NCBI RefSeq assembly: GCF_030272615.1
Contig: NC_081407.1
Span: 378,904,179-378,968,178, forward strand
Source of the DNA: Cryptomeria japonica
Lineage: Eukaryota; Streptophyta; Pinopsida; Cupressales; Cupressaceae
Direction: 5' to 3'
DNA length: 64,000 nucleotides
Made by a program: the position numbers and the translations under genes. The notes below the pieces were generated by a model. That model had not been told where the DNA came from. It saw only the letters and a program-made list of their open reading frames with translations, and did no database searches. Shown here piece after piece: positions 21,483 through 33,346 of this stretch. Numbering within the stretch: position 1 is the first letter of the stretch; every line of letters begins with the position of its first letter.

Positions 21483-24395
21483 ATGGAGGGATCAAGCTCA
21501 AAAGGGAAGCGAAAAGCTGCCGAAGTATCTAGTATCGCAACAAAGAAATCGGGTAGAAAGCTAAATCAGGACATGATAGACCAAATGGGATCTCCAGGAG
21601 CTAGGTCACGTAGAGCTAAGACAAATTTGCCTATCCGCGAGTAGTTAGAGGACAGATACATAGAGATTGGGGATATATTTACCATAGTGTGAGGGCATGA
21701 GTTGCTCCTTTTCCATTACTTCTGTAGGGATGAGCCCACACCAATTTCAAACCCATGAAAAAGGGGTCTTGATAAACTTGTAGTACCCAATGTGTTTGTG
21801 AACATTGATTTGTTGAATCTTTTAGTAAGAAATTATAATGCAAACAAGCGATGCATTATGTTGCCTGATGGGATTGCTCTAGTGCATTTTGCAAAGGCTA
21901 CAACTCAGGAAGTTTTTGCAGTAGATTTGGAGGTGGAATTACCTTTATCTTTTGTAGATTTGGAAGAAGAGTACAGGAAGATGGACACTACATACCAGGG
22001 TTGGAACCTCACTGTCCATAAAGCAGAGAAGGGGAGGCTAACAGAGGAAGAAGATCCTCCATATGACATGACTATTTTTAAGAAGTATCTGCAATATACA
22101 TATATGGCTTGTGGTTAGGTGGGAGGAGTTGAAGCTCCTGATGTGGCAAACATAGGACCACCTTTTCTAGCAGTAGAAGTTCAGAGGCATGAGCCTAGGG
22201 CATTTGACTTCGCTTCTTACCTGGTAGACAGATTGCATAAAGGTTTCTTAAACCTGAAAGACAATCCAGACAAATATTTCAAGCACTACTCACTATTAAT
22301 GCACATCATTTTATTTTATGGGAGACTTAGAGGGTTATGGCTAGAAGAATTGATTGTGAATACAGTTGGGAAAGATGGAAAGGAGCAACCAGTGCAATTA
22401 TGGGTTTCCCTTTGAGATTACAGGTTTGGGAATTCTCATTACCTCAAATTTGAGGAGTTCTTTGTCAAACCAGTTTTCTTGCTCTTTGGTGAGCCTCGAT
22501 AAGGATCATTTTTGCAGGAGGTTAATAAATTTCTTAGGCCTCACAAGCACCAAAATCCAAAGGTCAATCACAACTAGGGTGATTGGTACTCATGCCAAAA
22601 CTTCACTTTTGTTTGATGCTATGGATTTGAGGGTTATCCAAATGTTCTCCCTAAGCCTGCACTGGATAGGATTGCCTTCTTTGAAATTGTAAGGCAGTTA
22701 AGTGTGTCTAATGCCAAACATTTCAGAGGAGCACATAAGCAAGCTTTCCTCCCTGGCACACTTAAGTTTTAGGATTTTAAAATTGTATCAACTAAGGAAT
22801 ATGAGGCCATTGACAGGAAACTTGTGGATGAATACAATTTGTTTCAGCACCTATCTAGAGCACGCTATGATCCTTAGGGTTACATCCATTCAAGCAGGAA
22901 AAGACAGGATTTGGGAGACTACCTCCATGAGGAGGCTGAATTTGAAGACATGTGCAGGAATAAGGAGGTGGAAGAGTTTGCAGGAGTTATGGAGACCTTG
23001 GAGAAGAAGCTAGAGGAAAGAAGGTAGAGACTAGAAAACATGGAGGGAGAACCAGCCCAAAGTGATTTAGGGGAAAATGAAGTAGTCTCCAAGCTCCGTG
23101 CCCTTGAGAAGGAGAAGGATTCAGAGGTAGAGGATAGGATTATTGTTGCTCTAAATGTAGAGACAGATGAAAGAATAGCAGAACATGTTTCTTTTGTATC
23201 TGATGATCAATTCATTAAGTCTAAGGAATTCAAATCATTCCTGTACCACTTCAAGGGTAAGAAATTGAGGGAAGCAGTGCCAAATGTGACCCCTGAGAAT
23301 GAAGCAGAAATGATGATGAGCTTGAAGAAAGACATTGACATAGAAGTTGAGACTATGACCCCGCAAAGGGGCAGACAATTGCTAGTAGAGGTAGGAATAA
23401 TTGTGTTTCCAGGATGGGACTTGAGTGCTTCATTTATTTTTGATTCTTTGTTACATTCAGATAATAAGGATATGAAGTTAAACATCCAAGGAGTGTAAGA
23501 TATTTTTATTGGATCAAGATATGATACAAAGGAGGAAGAAATGTTATTGTGGGCCTTATATCCTCCTAATAAGAGGCCAAAAATCATTGATGTAGATAAA
23601 GATTTTGGTCACATGATGACCTTGAAGGTTGGAGAACTAGATCCTATAGTCACAACTAACATGGGTATCAATATTTCAAAATTTAATAAGGCCCAAATGA
23701 AACATGGGATAGAAGAGAAGAATAAGTATAAGGCTTTGTATGAAGAGACCCTTAAGAGGAGTGGGCACCATGTTCCCCAAATTACAAATTCAGGAGGCCA
23801 ATGGAAGAATTTTTTTGAAAAGCTATCTTATGAACATAACAAGTTGAAAAAACAGATGAAGAGCATTAGGACTGATACCACTTGCGTGTTACTAAGTAGG
23901 AGGTATGACAATATGGAGAAAGCATTGAATGAATTCTGGGGTGAATATTAGAGGAACATGGACAATATGATTTCACACACCAGAATTTGAGGTAGACTCG
24001 ACATGATGTTACAGGATGCAACGACCAAAGATAAAGTATAAAAGAAGGTGCAAGGTCTGCTTGTTACACATGACAGAGTTACACAGGCATTGAAGTCTAA
24101 ATTTGATGAATGCCAGCAAATTGTTGAGGATGGGATTCCCAGTCTGGTAGATGATGTAGGTGTGATCAACGACAAAACCATATGGATCTCTGAGTGCAAG
24201 CCTATGCTTAATGCAACCCAAGCCATCGCCAGAGTAGATGTCCTTGACATGAATGACATGGCTGATCAATTGGAAAAAATTTATCTGACTGAGAATGCAG
24301 CTAAGGATGCCATCTTCAATGCTACAACATATAAGGATCCGACCTACTTGGGGCATATTAAAAAATATGGAGGGCGGCTGGATCGAAAGTCCTAG
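21483..24395 (+). pseudogene. 'YSLLMH' family, plus copy: one frame with 15 premature stops
   Basis: From ATG 21483 (MEGSSSKGKRKAAEVSS, basic and nuclear-signal-like) to TAG 24393-24395 the sequence stays in one frame of 971 codons. It has no net frameshift but 15 internal stops: TAG at 21642, 22116, 22575, 22770, 22875, 23025 and 23949; TGA at 21690, 21756, 22413, 22614 and 23988; TAA at 22500, 23496 and 24039. It aligns along its length with the minus-strand frame. KLVVPNVFVNIDLL matches KLIVPGVFMDVDLL, YSLLMHIILFYG matches YSLLMHMFLFKG, and FPGWDLSASFI matches LPEWDIANALV. Several stops fall where the relative has W or R codons, consistent with C-to-T or G-to-A change. Function unknown; certainly not translated full-length today. 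Confidence 0.7.
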
Positions 24396-27362
24396 TGTGG
24401 TGTTTTAGTTTATGTAATGTAATTGATATCTTGGTTAGGCATTTTAATTTCTGTTCAGTTAGTTGTTAAGATAATGAAAGGGTGTGTCCTTTCACTCCTA
24501 TCTTTCAGCATTTGTATTTGTATTGAGTCATCTTGCGTAACAAAGGGAGTTTTTTTGGGGGGGGGGTTTGGATCATCATTGCTGTAAGGACTGAAAGTCA
24601 TATGTATTAGGAAATTTTATAGGAAGTAGAAGTGTCATTTTGTGTAAGCAAATTGCAATGAAGTATCTCCAAGTGTAGCTTCTGTGTACTATCATTTCTC
24701 AAACATTAATATACAAGATTTACTGTTTCTACTTCAAATGTACTAATTACTTTATGTGTTGATGAAATATGCTTTGTCCTCTTGATAAATCTATTTAAGA
24801 ATTTGTTGTAATGTGAATCACATTCTGTTACATCAAATGTGAGATTGGGTTCTTATTGTTTATGTGAGACATATTGAACCATTATAGTGATTATTGATAT
24901 TGTCTCTTGAGTTGATAATGTTATCTGTCCACAAAGTATCATTATATTCTAAGATATAGAGACATTGCTCTGTTGTTAATTCTTTTAGATCCTGATTTAA
25001 TATGCATTAGGTCCTTGAGAGAGAAGTATTCTTCTGAAACCTTTTGAATTATTCTATTGCATATTTCTTGAATGTCCTAAAACCATTTTATTTCCAAAAT
25101 ATAACAATCTTTGTACACAATTATCTTTTCATTTAGTTTTCAATCTTGCGAAGAACTGTCTTAGTAAAGTTTAAATTATTTTGCGAAGAACTATCTTAGT
25201 GAAGTTTAAGTCCACTATAAATAACCTTTTTTGTGCTTGAGAGGGAGAGGCACACCCACCTTGGTTTAGTGGAGTCTAAAGTGCAGAGGGAATTGGTCTT
25301 CGACCATCCCTGTTCATTGCCCAAGCCCGATTGGACTACTTGAGGGTTTGGCGAGTATTTTTGTTTTCCAATTTGTGGTTTTGGGCACCAACAGCTTGTT
25401 CCACCAAATGGAAGAGATAGGGAAATTAAGACCATGCTAAGGAAATTCATCATACCAAGTGAGGTGTTAGGAAACTATTTACCATTTTTTATGCATTTTC
25501 CACATTTTGAGGTGATGATCCATATTTTGGATTAGGTGTTTGAATAATGGAATACTCAGAGCTCCACATGTGAATTTGATAGTCATTTCAACAATGATTG
25601 TCCTCTAGGTTGTTACTTTTCTCAAATCTGGCCTATGAGCCCTTGTATGCCTAAAATAGCATAAATTTGCATTATGATCTAAAACAACTTCTAAAGCCTC
25701 ATTAGGCATTTAGGCATATCAGTTTAATGCTAGGAAGTCATGCTAGGAGGTTCAGTATAAGTAAAAATGCATAAAATGCAAAAATTCACATTTGAGCAAA
25801 AGTTGTCATTGTTGCTTGACAACTTTTTGCAACTTTTTGAGAAACTTTGCATTTTTTTAGCAAATCGGTGGTTAGGCAACCGATGAAGAGTTAGTTATGA
25901 CCAAAATGGCATATAAAATGCTCTAAGAATGACCAAAATGACCAAAATAAAAACTCAATTGTGCTACAAGAATTTAATTTTATTTGTAGTCATATATATT
26001 GAAATGCTTGACTTTGATGTTATACAACAATTTCATGCACATACAATCAAAAACATTTGGTTTTTCACCATATATAATGAAATGTTAACAACAATTTCAA
26101 AACAGAGAAGATAAGAGTACCAGTTGGTGTCAACAATTATTTTTTTCTTCCGGTAAAGCTATATTTTATATTAATTCTGAAAACATTTACATTCTAAAAG
26201 ATAAACCTCGACGGCTAGCTGACTAGACCATCGAAGTCGGTGGACGGTATACATAATGGTCCATACATAACACATTAAAAAACATTTAAAAAAAAAAATA
26301 TTCCTTGCTTCAAAAAAGGTTGTATGTGCCATCTCACTACTCCATGTGAACAGTGACTGTGCCCTCTTCCACATCCAATACTTCCATGTTCCTAGCTTGG
26401 TTAATTTTTGTCTCCCTATTGGAGCCTTCACCGAACTGTAACACATGACCCTTCTTAGTTGTTTTCCCACAAGGTCAACCCCATCATTTTGTGCATGCAA
26501 GAACTGTTCGTTGCACAAGTGCTCTATATTCCGACCAAGGTCCCCATTTTTCCATCTCCGCATGCGCTTCCCAGACATCAACTGTCTCAAGGTATTGCAC
26601 AATACCATACATCCCAGCTTGTGCTACACTTCTTCTGGCCTCTTTATTGAATGTGGCACTCTAGGGCAAGAACGGTCACAAGGGAGGAGTGAATTCACTC
26701 ACTGAATCCACGCTCCGCCCACACTTTCAAAGTCGTCCATGTCTCATGTCAAACCTAATAAAGCTTCCATTCCGCCTAGCCATTCCTTCTGGACACACTT
26801 GTTCATGATTCTCTGACTTTCAGAACAGGTTGGAGCTCCAAACACCATGCCATAAACAGAGACACTATGTCTGCATTCGTTCTGTACTTCCATCCACCGT
26901 CTACGTATCAAGCCCAAGGATCAACTTCACCGCAGATAGGAATGCGGTGTCTTCATAGATAAATATGTTCATCAACCTATCATTGCTTATTCGTCCCCAA
27001 AATGCGACCTGTGTTTTGCTTGTTTCTAAAGAAAAGTTGGCCTCCATATTTCAAATCAAGATACCTGTGATTCCAAAATGGATGTGCAAATCTGTCAAAC
27101 TAACATCGACATCTATAAATTATTTCAATTTTTATCAACCTATGCCTTAATTTTTTTTGTGCTTTCTAATAACTAAGTTCATCTACCACATGTTCCATGT
27201 TATTCTACAATCTTAGTTTATGCACAATAGTCTGTGGACGTTTTTGTACACTTACACATTTCCATATCATGCTATCCTACAAAGACCTTGGATTCATATG
27301 ATGCACACAGCTAATCAAAAGTTTCTTCGATTAACAAGGCGCGTTATGTGCTTTCGCCCATG
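24396..27362. other. non-coding or unrecognised sequence
   Basis: This stretch contains a G run after T at about 24550-24567, a small tandem repeat at 25146-25209, and otherwise AT-rich DNA. A minus-strand open frame at 26171-26608 (145 codons, rich in W, R and C) shows no motif I recognise and no codon-level support. I leave its status open. Confidence 0.45.
25146..25209 (+). repeat. two-unit tandem repeat, 36-bp period
   Basis: TTGCGAAGAACTGTCTTAGT at about 25146 recurs as TTGCGAAGAACTATCTTAGT at about 25182, each followed by (A/G)AAGTTTAA. It is a simple local duplication. Confidence 0.7.
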
Positions 27363-27488
27363 ACTGCTCCAAAACGATAGTATGCAATGACTAACACGCC
27401 TGTTAGTCGCACGTTTTACACCGTCGATTTTGCAATGAACGGGTAGCGATTGACTAACACAATGCTAACACGTTGTACAATAGGTGCT
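27363..27488 (+). mobile_element. Mutator-like MITE, family 'M', copy G
   Basis: Same orientation as copies A and C: GCTCCAAAACGATAGTATGC, then TGACTAACACGCCTGTTAGT, then GCACGTTTTACACCGTCGAT, then GATTGACTAACAC. The outer terminal repeats are eroded. Confidence 0.65.
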
Positions 27489-27720
27489 CCCGCTCCAAAG
27501 CGGACCTTTCGTACAACGTGTCAGCGATAGGTTACTCAATCACAACCGTTAATTGCAAAATCAATGGTGTAAAACACTCTACTAACCCCCATGTTAGTAA
27601 ATCCATACTTCATTTTTGAACCAAAATACACGCACACGCGACTAACACGCATGCTAGTCAATCCGTATTGTCTTTTTCGAGCCAAGATGGACGTGTTCCA
27701 CCATAGCTCCAAAATAGACA
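27489..27720 (-). mobile_element. Mutator-like MITE fragments, copies H and I in tandem
   Basis: GCTCCAAAGCGGACCTTTCG begins an inverted-orientation copy with GCAAAATCAATGGTGTAAAA and a degenerate end near 27627. A further piece with GACTAACACGCATGCTAGTC and TTTTTCGAGCCAAGATGG follows. Together with copy G this forms a nested or tandem cluster. Confidence 0.55.
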
Positions 27721-27871
27721 TTTTTTTTGTTATTTTAGACTATTTGTGTAATAAATAGTAAATCATATTAAAATAAGAAGACCAAAAAACTTGTGTAAAA
27801 TTATCTACAAATTTATATGGGTATTTCTACATATTCATTTGAATCATTTGAAGATAATTTGAATATTAGTG

Positions 27872-28262
27872 TTAATCATCCAAGGACTAACACGCGTGTT
27901 AATTGTAATCATCCAAGGACTAACACGCATGTTAGTAAATCGTGTGTTAGTCAATCCGGAGTCCGCAAGGCTGATTAAATTAAGAAGGCAATGCTGGTTA
28001 CATCGGAGAAGTGGCAAAAGCATAATATTGTCTTGCCAATAACCAATGAGGCTATCGGTAAGACTCATACCGAAAAGCGCAACAGTGCAAATGTCACCAA
28101 ATGTGAAGGTTGTAGCAAAAAGAAAGTTCGAATAGCTTCGCCCAGAAATGACAGACCAAATAGATGCGGGCAACCTAACACCAATCACCCACCAAAACGA
28201 CAGTACAACGAGACTAACACGCATTTTACCACGGCTTTTTGGAGCCAGCAAACACGCGTCCA
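27872..28262. repeat. MITE family 'M' fragments, partly duplicated
   Basis: The phrase TAATCATCCAAGGACTAACA plus CGCGTGTTAA occurs near 27872 and, slightly changed, near 27906. A terminal fragment (CGACAGTACAACGAGACTAA, then TTTTTGGAGCCAGCAAACAC) lies at about 28198-28255. These are broken copies of the same family. A short open frame across 27991-28275 is not supported as a gene. Confidence 0.5.
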
Positions 28263-28574
28263 GGCCAATATCTAATAATTTCAAACTAGAGCAAAACAAA
28301 ACAATAAAATTTTCGCACTAAGTATAAACCAAAACATGCAAATTTTCCCACTATATACAACTAGGAAAAAAGAGGCTACTCCATATACCTGACAACCTTC
28401 AGAAATAAAACCTCCTTCAAGGATGCAGGCTGCCCTTGAATAGTAACTCCTCGCTGCCTCCTTCTTGAAACCCTTCTTTCCCTTAAAAAACGTCCTTAAA
28501 AAACAACATAAGACTTTAACAATGAGGGCTTTGGACACTTTCTTTAATCGCGCATCAGTCCCTTTATTCTTCCT

Positions 28575-28840
28575 TTTTTCCACATGACGCAGAAAATGGT
28601 GGGAGGACATGTCGTACAGTTCACCTAACACACGTGTTAGTGGGGAGTGGGGCGTCTGCATTCTACATCGTCCATTTTTCAATGAATGACTGCGATTTTT
28701 TCCACATGAAGCCGCAGAAAATGGCATCGGTATTCTGCTGAAATGGTACAGGGCGTACTACGATTTTCCTAACACGCGTGTTAGTGGCGCATTCTACATG
28801 GTCTATTTTACACTGAACAACTGTGATTGACTAAGGAGTA
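28575..28840 (+). repeat. tandem duplication of about 120 bp carrying MITE core
   Basis: TTTTTTCCACATGACGCAGA near 28575 recurs as TTTTTTCCACATGAAGCCGC near 28695. Each is followed by a family 'M' core (CCTAACACACGTGTTAGTGG at about 28624, CCTAACACGCGTGTTAGTGG at about 28768) and a TTCTACAT(C/G)GTC phrase. It is best read as one MITE-containing unit duplicated in tandem. Confidence 0.6.
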
Positions 28841-29582
28841 AGGACACCACCTGTCAGTAGCACGTATGAGAGGTTTTGGAGGGAGCCATCACAATTTGGA
28901 AGCCCGCGCCCTCTTTTTCCCTCTGTTTTGGCATCCAAACGCGATCATCTACACTTGCCGTCGGTTGTTTGTTTTTCATGGCTTTTAATGTGTGTGTTAG
29001 GCACAACACACCGGCGCGAGCCGTGGTCCAGGGTCCGCCGTCCTCCGACATGTCCACGTAGTTTTGCGTGGGCCTCGACGTTTGAAATAGCCGAGTCCAA
29101 GACAACTCCACGTCATTTTCCCTGGGTCCAACAGCTGCACCAAATTGGCATGGTATGCTTGTCTCGAACATGTATGTCGATGCATGTCGTTGGTACGATA
29201 GATCACTTTTGAAGCCAGGATAGATGCATCCTATAAATATATCGGACATGTCACTATTCATTTCCGATATATTTTAAAGGGATTAAATAGTCAACTACAA
29301 ATTAAGGTGACGTTGGAATTATATTAAAGGGCTGAAGGTGGTTTTTACGCGATGTAGGTAAAGGATTGCAACTTGACTTCCCACAAACATTAACATTGTC
29401 TGAAGTGGTTATTCTGATTATAAGTTGGTGATTAATTACCGCCATTGAATTTGAAGCACAAGAAATTTCTATGAATCATGCATAGAATCTGATACAGCGA
29501 TAAATTCAAAGTGACGTTCCTCTTTCAGCCTAGAAGTTCTCTCCGTCGCCAACAATTTAGAGATAGGAAACAGGGCAAAATT
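28841..29582. other. upstream region of the lectin receptor kinase pseudogene
   Basis: A comparatively GC-richer stretch (about 28870-29220) with no convincing protein motif, followed by the TATA-like box at 29232 and a probable 5' leader. Overlapping short open frames on both strands at 28854-29261 look like chance products of this composition. Confidence 0.4.
29232..29239 (+). promoter_or_regulatory. TATA-box-like sequence
   Basis: TATAAATA within CCTATAAATATATCGG lies about 340 bp upstream of the kinase start codon. A transcription start some 30 bp downstream would give a roughly 320-nt leader. The box matches the consensus well, but its use is inferred. Confidence 0.4.
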
Positions 29583-31838
29583 ATGCTTTACTCTTTTCTT
29601 GGCAGTTACAGTGTTTTGTCATTTGAAGAGTTATGGTGCTGCAGTCGAGGCTGGAGATACTCTTTCGTTGGGTGCTTCGCTTGCTGGAAACCAGACAATA
29701 ATTTCCCAGAATGGCACATTTGAGTTGGGATTCTTCAGCTCAAATGGAAGCAACTGGTATATTGGCATCTGGTATGCCAAAATACCAGAGAAGACGATTG
29801 TTTGGGTGGCAAACAGGGAGACTCCAGCCAGAAACAGGTCTGGTGTTTTGAAGCTGTCAAGAGAAGGTAATCTGGTACTGTTCGATGCAGAGGGCGCTTC
29901 TATTTGGTCTGTCAACATGTCGAAGAAGGCCTCCCGGGCTGTGATATTGGATTCTGGTAATTTTTTAATGCAGAGCGGTAATAATAAATCTGAAACTGTT
30001 TGGCAGAGTTTCGACAATCCTGTAAATGCAGTATTGCCAGGGATGAGGTTTGGTGGACAGCAAAAGCTAGTTTCTTGGAAAAACTCACTGGATCCCACTC
30101 CTGGGCTTTTCTCCTTGCATGTGGATCCATCTGGGGCCAAACAATTCGTGCTGACATGGAACAATTCTGTACAGTATTGGGAGACTGGAACTTGGGACGA
30201 CAAAATTTTCAGTGGATGTCCAGGCCTGAACAAGAGCTTTCATATGATTGTTGAAAGTAGTAGCTCTGGTTTGTATTTCAGTTATACATTGAAGCCTGAA
30301 TACACTGTGCTCTCACGTTACGTCCTAACAAAGTTCGGAGGAATGCAAATCAATGCTTTTGTTGATGGCAGTAAATGGAACACGTACTGGTCTCAGCCCG
30401 GAGACGCATGCGCCGTATATGATCTTTGTGGTGCTTATGGAACCTGCAACTCCAACTCAGACAATGGCGCGTGGGATTCACAAGACTGGGGGTCCAGTGG
30501 CTGTGTTCGACAGAGCCCGTTAAACTGAGATGCCCAAAATAGTAGCACTGACAGATTCGTCGACCTTAATGTGGCTTTACCTAATGATTACGCATCCTCG
30601 TGCACTGCGTTTTCTTTCAGTCAGCCGTCAGGGCCCTGCCAAAGCTGGTCCGGAGATTCGCTGAACATGCGCAACTCTCCTCCGTCGGAAAGCAGTTCAA
30701 ATGTCTCCATCCGAGTAGGAGCCTCCGAACCTCCAACGAAACGCAAAACCTCTAGCATTGTGGGCACAGTGCTTCGTATTGTTGGTGCTCTCACTGTTGC
30801 TTTGGGTATCTTTTCAGTTTTCATCTGGCGAAGGCATCAGCTACGACCGAAGGACAGGTATGCAGATTCCTCGAACTCCTTTCTTAGAATATTTAGTTAG
30901 AAGGAATTGAAGATTGCAACTAGGAATTTCAAGTCTGAGTTGGGGAGACGAGGATTTGGCTCGGTGATCAAAGGATCTCTACCAGATGGTACAGTGGTTG
31001 CCGTAAAGAAAATGAAGTGTTCACGACAAGATGAAAAGCAATTCCGAGCAGAAATCAGTTCTCTTGGCAACATACAACATGCCAATTTGGTCAGGCTACG
31101 AGGGTTTTGTGCAGAAGGATCAGGACGGTTACTGGTTTATGATTACGTGCCCAAGGGTTCTCTGAATTCTATACTGTTCACCGGTAGTTCCAAAAGTAAA
31201 CGGGAGGTAGTCGACTGGAAGACCCGATTTGAGATCGCACTAGGCACTGCAAGAGGGTTACTTTATCTCCATGAAGAATGCCGAGATCACATCATTCACT
31301 GCGATGTTAAGCCGGAAAACATTCTGCTGGATGGTGATTTGTCACCTAAATTGGTCGATTTTGGGCTGGCAAAGCTTGTGGGTAGAGATTTTAGTCATGT
31401 GCCGACCACTACAAGGGGAACGAGAGGATACTTGGCTTCAGAGTGGATCTCCGGTCTTCCCATCACTCCCAAGGTTGACGTCTACAGTTTTGGTATGACA
31501 CTCTTGGAAATCATTTCGGGGCGAAGAAATCTGGACTTAAAAGTGCAAGATTCAAGTTTGTTTTACTTTCCCCCATGGCCTGCAACTCAAATTCAGCAGG
31601 GGAACACAATGAACATGTGGAGGAGGGTGTTGCAGAGGAGGCAAACATGGAAGAGGTGAGAAGAGCATGTGTTGTAGCCTTGTTATGCATTCAAGAGGAC
31701 GAGGAAGTGAGGCCTAGAATGATGTAAGTGGTGCAGATGCTGGAAGGGAAGGTGGAGCCTCAAACTCCGCAGGTTATGGACAGGCCAGTGGACCGAAGCG
31801 ACACAAGCAGAATCAACTATAGCCATGTTAGCAGTTAG
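29583..31838 (+). pseudogene. G-type (S-locus) lectin receptor-like serine/threonine kinase, pseudogene
   Basis: This family of plasma-membrane receptor kinases pairs an extracellular bulb-type lectin with a cytosolic kinase. The start at 29583 (MLYSFL) is thrown out of frame by one extra base in the signal peptide. The main frame then gives the lectin domain (GTFELGFFSSNGSNWYIGIW, TIVWVANRETP), the S-locus region, a shortened PAN-like part, a membrane span near 30760-30830 and a kinase domain. Kinase features are VAVKKMK, HCDVKPENILLD (non-RD type), DFGLAKLV and TTTRGTRGYLASEW. Damage: TGA 30526-30528, TAG 30898-30900, a one-base loss near 31614, TAA 31726 (31725-31727), plus R in the glycine loop (GRRGFGSV). 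The C-terminus resumes one frame over and ends at TAG 31836-31838. It is intronless, as many relatives are. Confidence 0.9.
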
Positions 31839-33346
31839 AATATTGTAAGCGGTTGGTTAGTGCACTGTAAAATGTAGAGGCAGGTTATTTAAGCTCAAAT
31901 GTTAGTTCAGATAGCTATACCTAGTGTACCTATTTCAATTAAAAAAAGCTAGTGAACATTAGGGCATATTAAGTGTGCGTTCAGCTCACTGTTTGGACCT
32001 TTGGGTTAAATTTGTATTTCATGTGGAAGAAGTGATGGTAACTTAGGGATAGATAACTAATTTTGTTCCTCTCATCCATGGATGTAGGTATTGCTCTTTT
32101 AAAAATGTTATTACTTTAAAGTTTTTTTAAACTATAGTCCTTTTTGTATGTATTAGATAAGGTTTATCATAAGCGAACTTAGCATCTATTTAGAGTTTTG
32201 TCTTCAACATTTTATCATTTAAGAAAATCAAAATTAAATCGAATGAATATTATTTTTTATATATTATAAGTTACTTGATTTGTATATAAATTAAATTTAT
32301 AAAAAAATCATATTTTACTTTTATTAATAGATTTTCTTTATTTTAAGTGGATACGTGACTTACTTCCAAGATAGATGTGGAATGAATGAATTGTATGATC
32401 TATGCTCATTTTCTTCCATATTTCTATTAACATTTTACACTTTCAATATTATTGCAATGTCCCTTGCTTTGATTGAAAGTTTCTATTGTTATTCATAAAA
32501 CGAATTACAAGAAATTTTTAAATCACACATGCAAACATTTTTTTTCAATATGTGAAAACATGCATAAACAAGTCATGTTTAACATTCCACTCTTTTAATT
32601 TTGCCACAACTTTGACCATCACTAATAATATGGTTTCTATTACATACTCCCTTCTAGAAGACAGAGACTATTAATGATCATACACATTATATTTTTGGTA
32701 TTCGTAAATGTCTATATGAAACAATCTCCTTTCTTGAGATTCTTGTGAACAAGATTATTGTTTAAGGGAACCTTTTCAACTTATGTCATTTTGTAGAAGG
32801 TTCTTTACCTATGATATTTTTTGATTTAGCACATTCGTTGATGCTAAAATCCATTTATCAGTCAACCATACTACTTTATCTTCACTCAAATTAATCTTAA
32901 TTCTCAAATCAAGATTGCTTGGGTGCCCTGGACCTAGTTAAAGACTACTTATTCAAATATTTTTTGTTCACATCTTGCTCCATGGAAGTCACCTTCAAAG
33001 ACTCGCGTATAATAAGAATCGAGTCTAATTATAGACAAATTGCCTTACTGAGATGTACTAGCAAAGACAAAATAAGTGCAAATCGTAGGTTAAATCACTT
33101 GCATGGGATTTAGCAAATTGATGATATACTTCTCTTTATGCTCACAATCTTATGTATCGCCCTCCACAATGAATGAAAATAACATGCAAAAGAAATTTTG
33201 TATCCTATATGAGGATTTTCCCCTGCAATAAAGAAGTCATTGCCTTTCACATTCTTCTAGATGAAGATGTTTGACCTCTACACAGTTGATTTGCCTTTTC
33301 AATGAATAAAAAACCTCACACATATTTTTTGGCAGTCTTTTACACA
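31839..33346. other. AT-rich sequence downstream of the kinase pseudogene
   Basis: The first part is the former 3' untranslated region. The rest has no recognisable gene or repeat. A 64-codon frame at 32919-33113 shows no motif. Confidence 0.5.

Noticed and set aside
25200-25450. LTR end plus primer site near GGGCACCAACAG
   Set aside because: The phrase recalls sequences near some Ty3-type primer sites, but there is no matching second LTR, no polypurine tract and no coding region downstream.
26171-26608. 145-codon minus-strand frame
   Set aside because: No recognisable domain, unusual W/R/C-rich composition, no neighbouring gene structure, and an overlapping open frame on the other strand. 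Left as unresolved.
28854-29261. Overlapping frames of 60-135 codons on both strands upstream of the kinase
   Set aside because: They reflect local GC-richer composition. None has a motif, and the position fits a promoter and leader.
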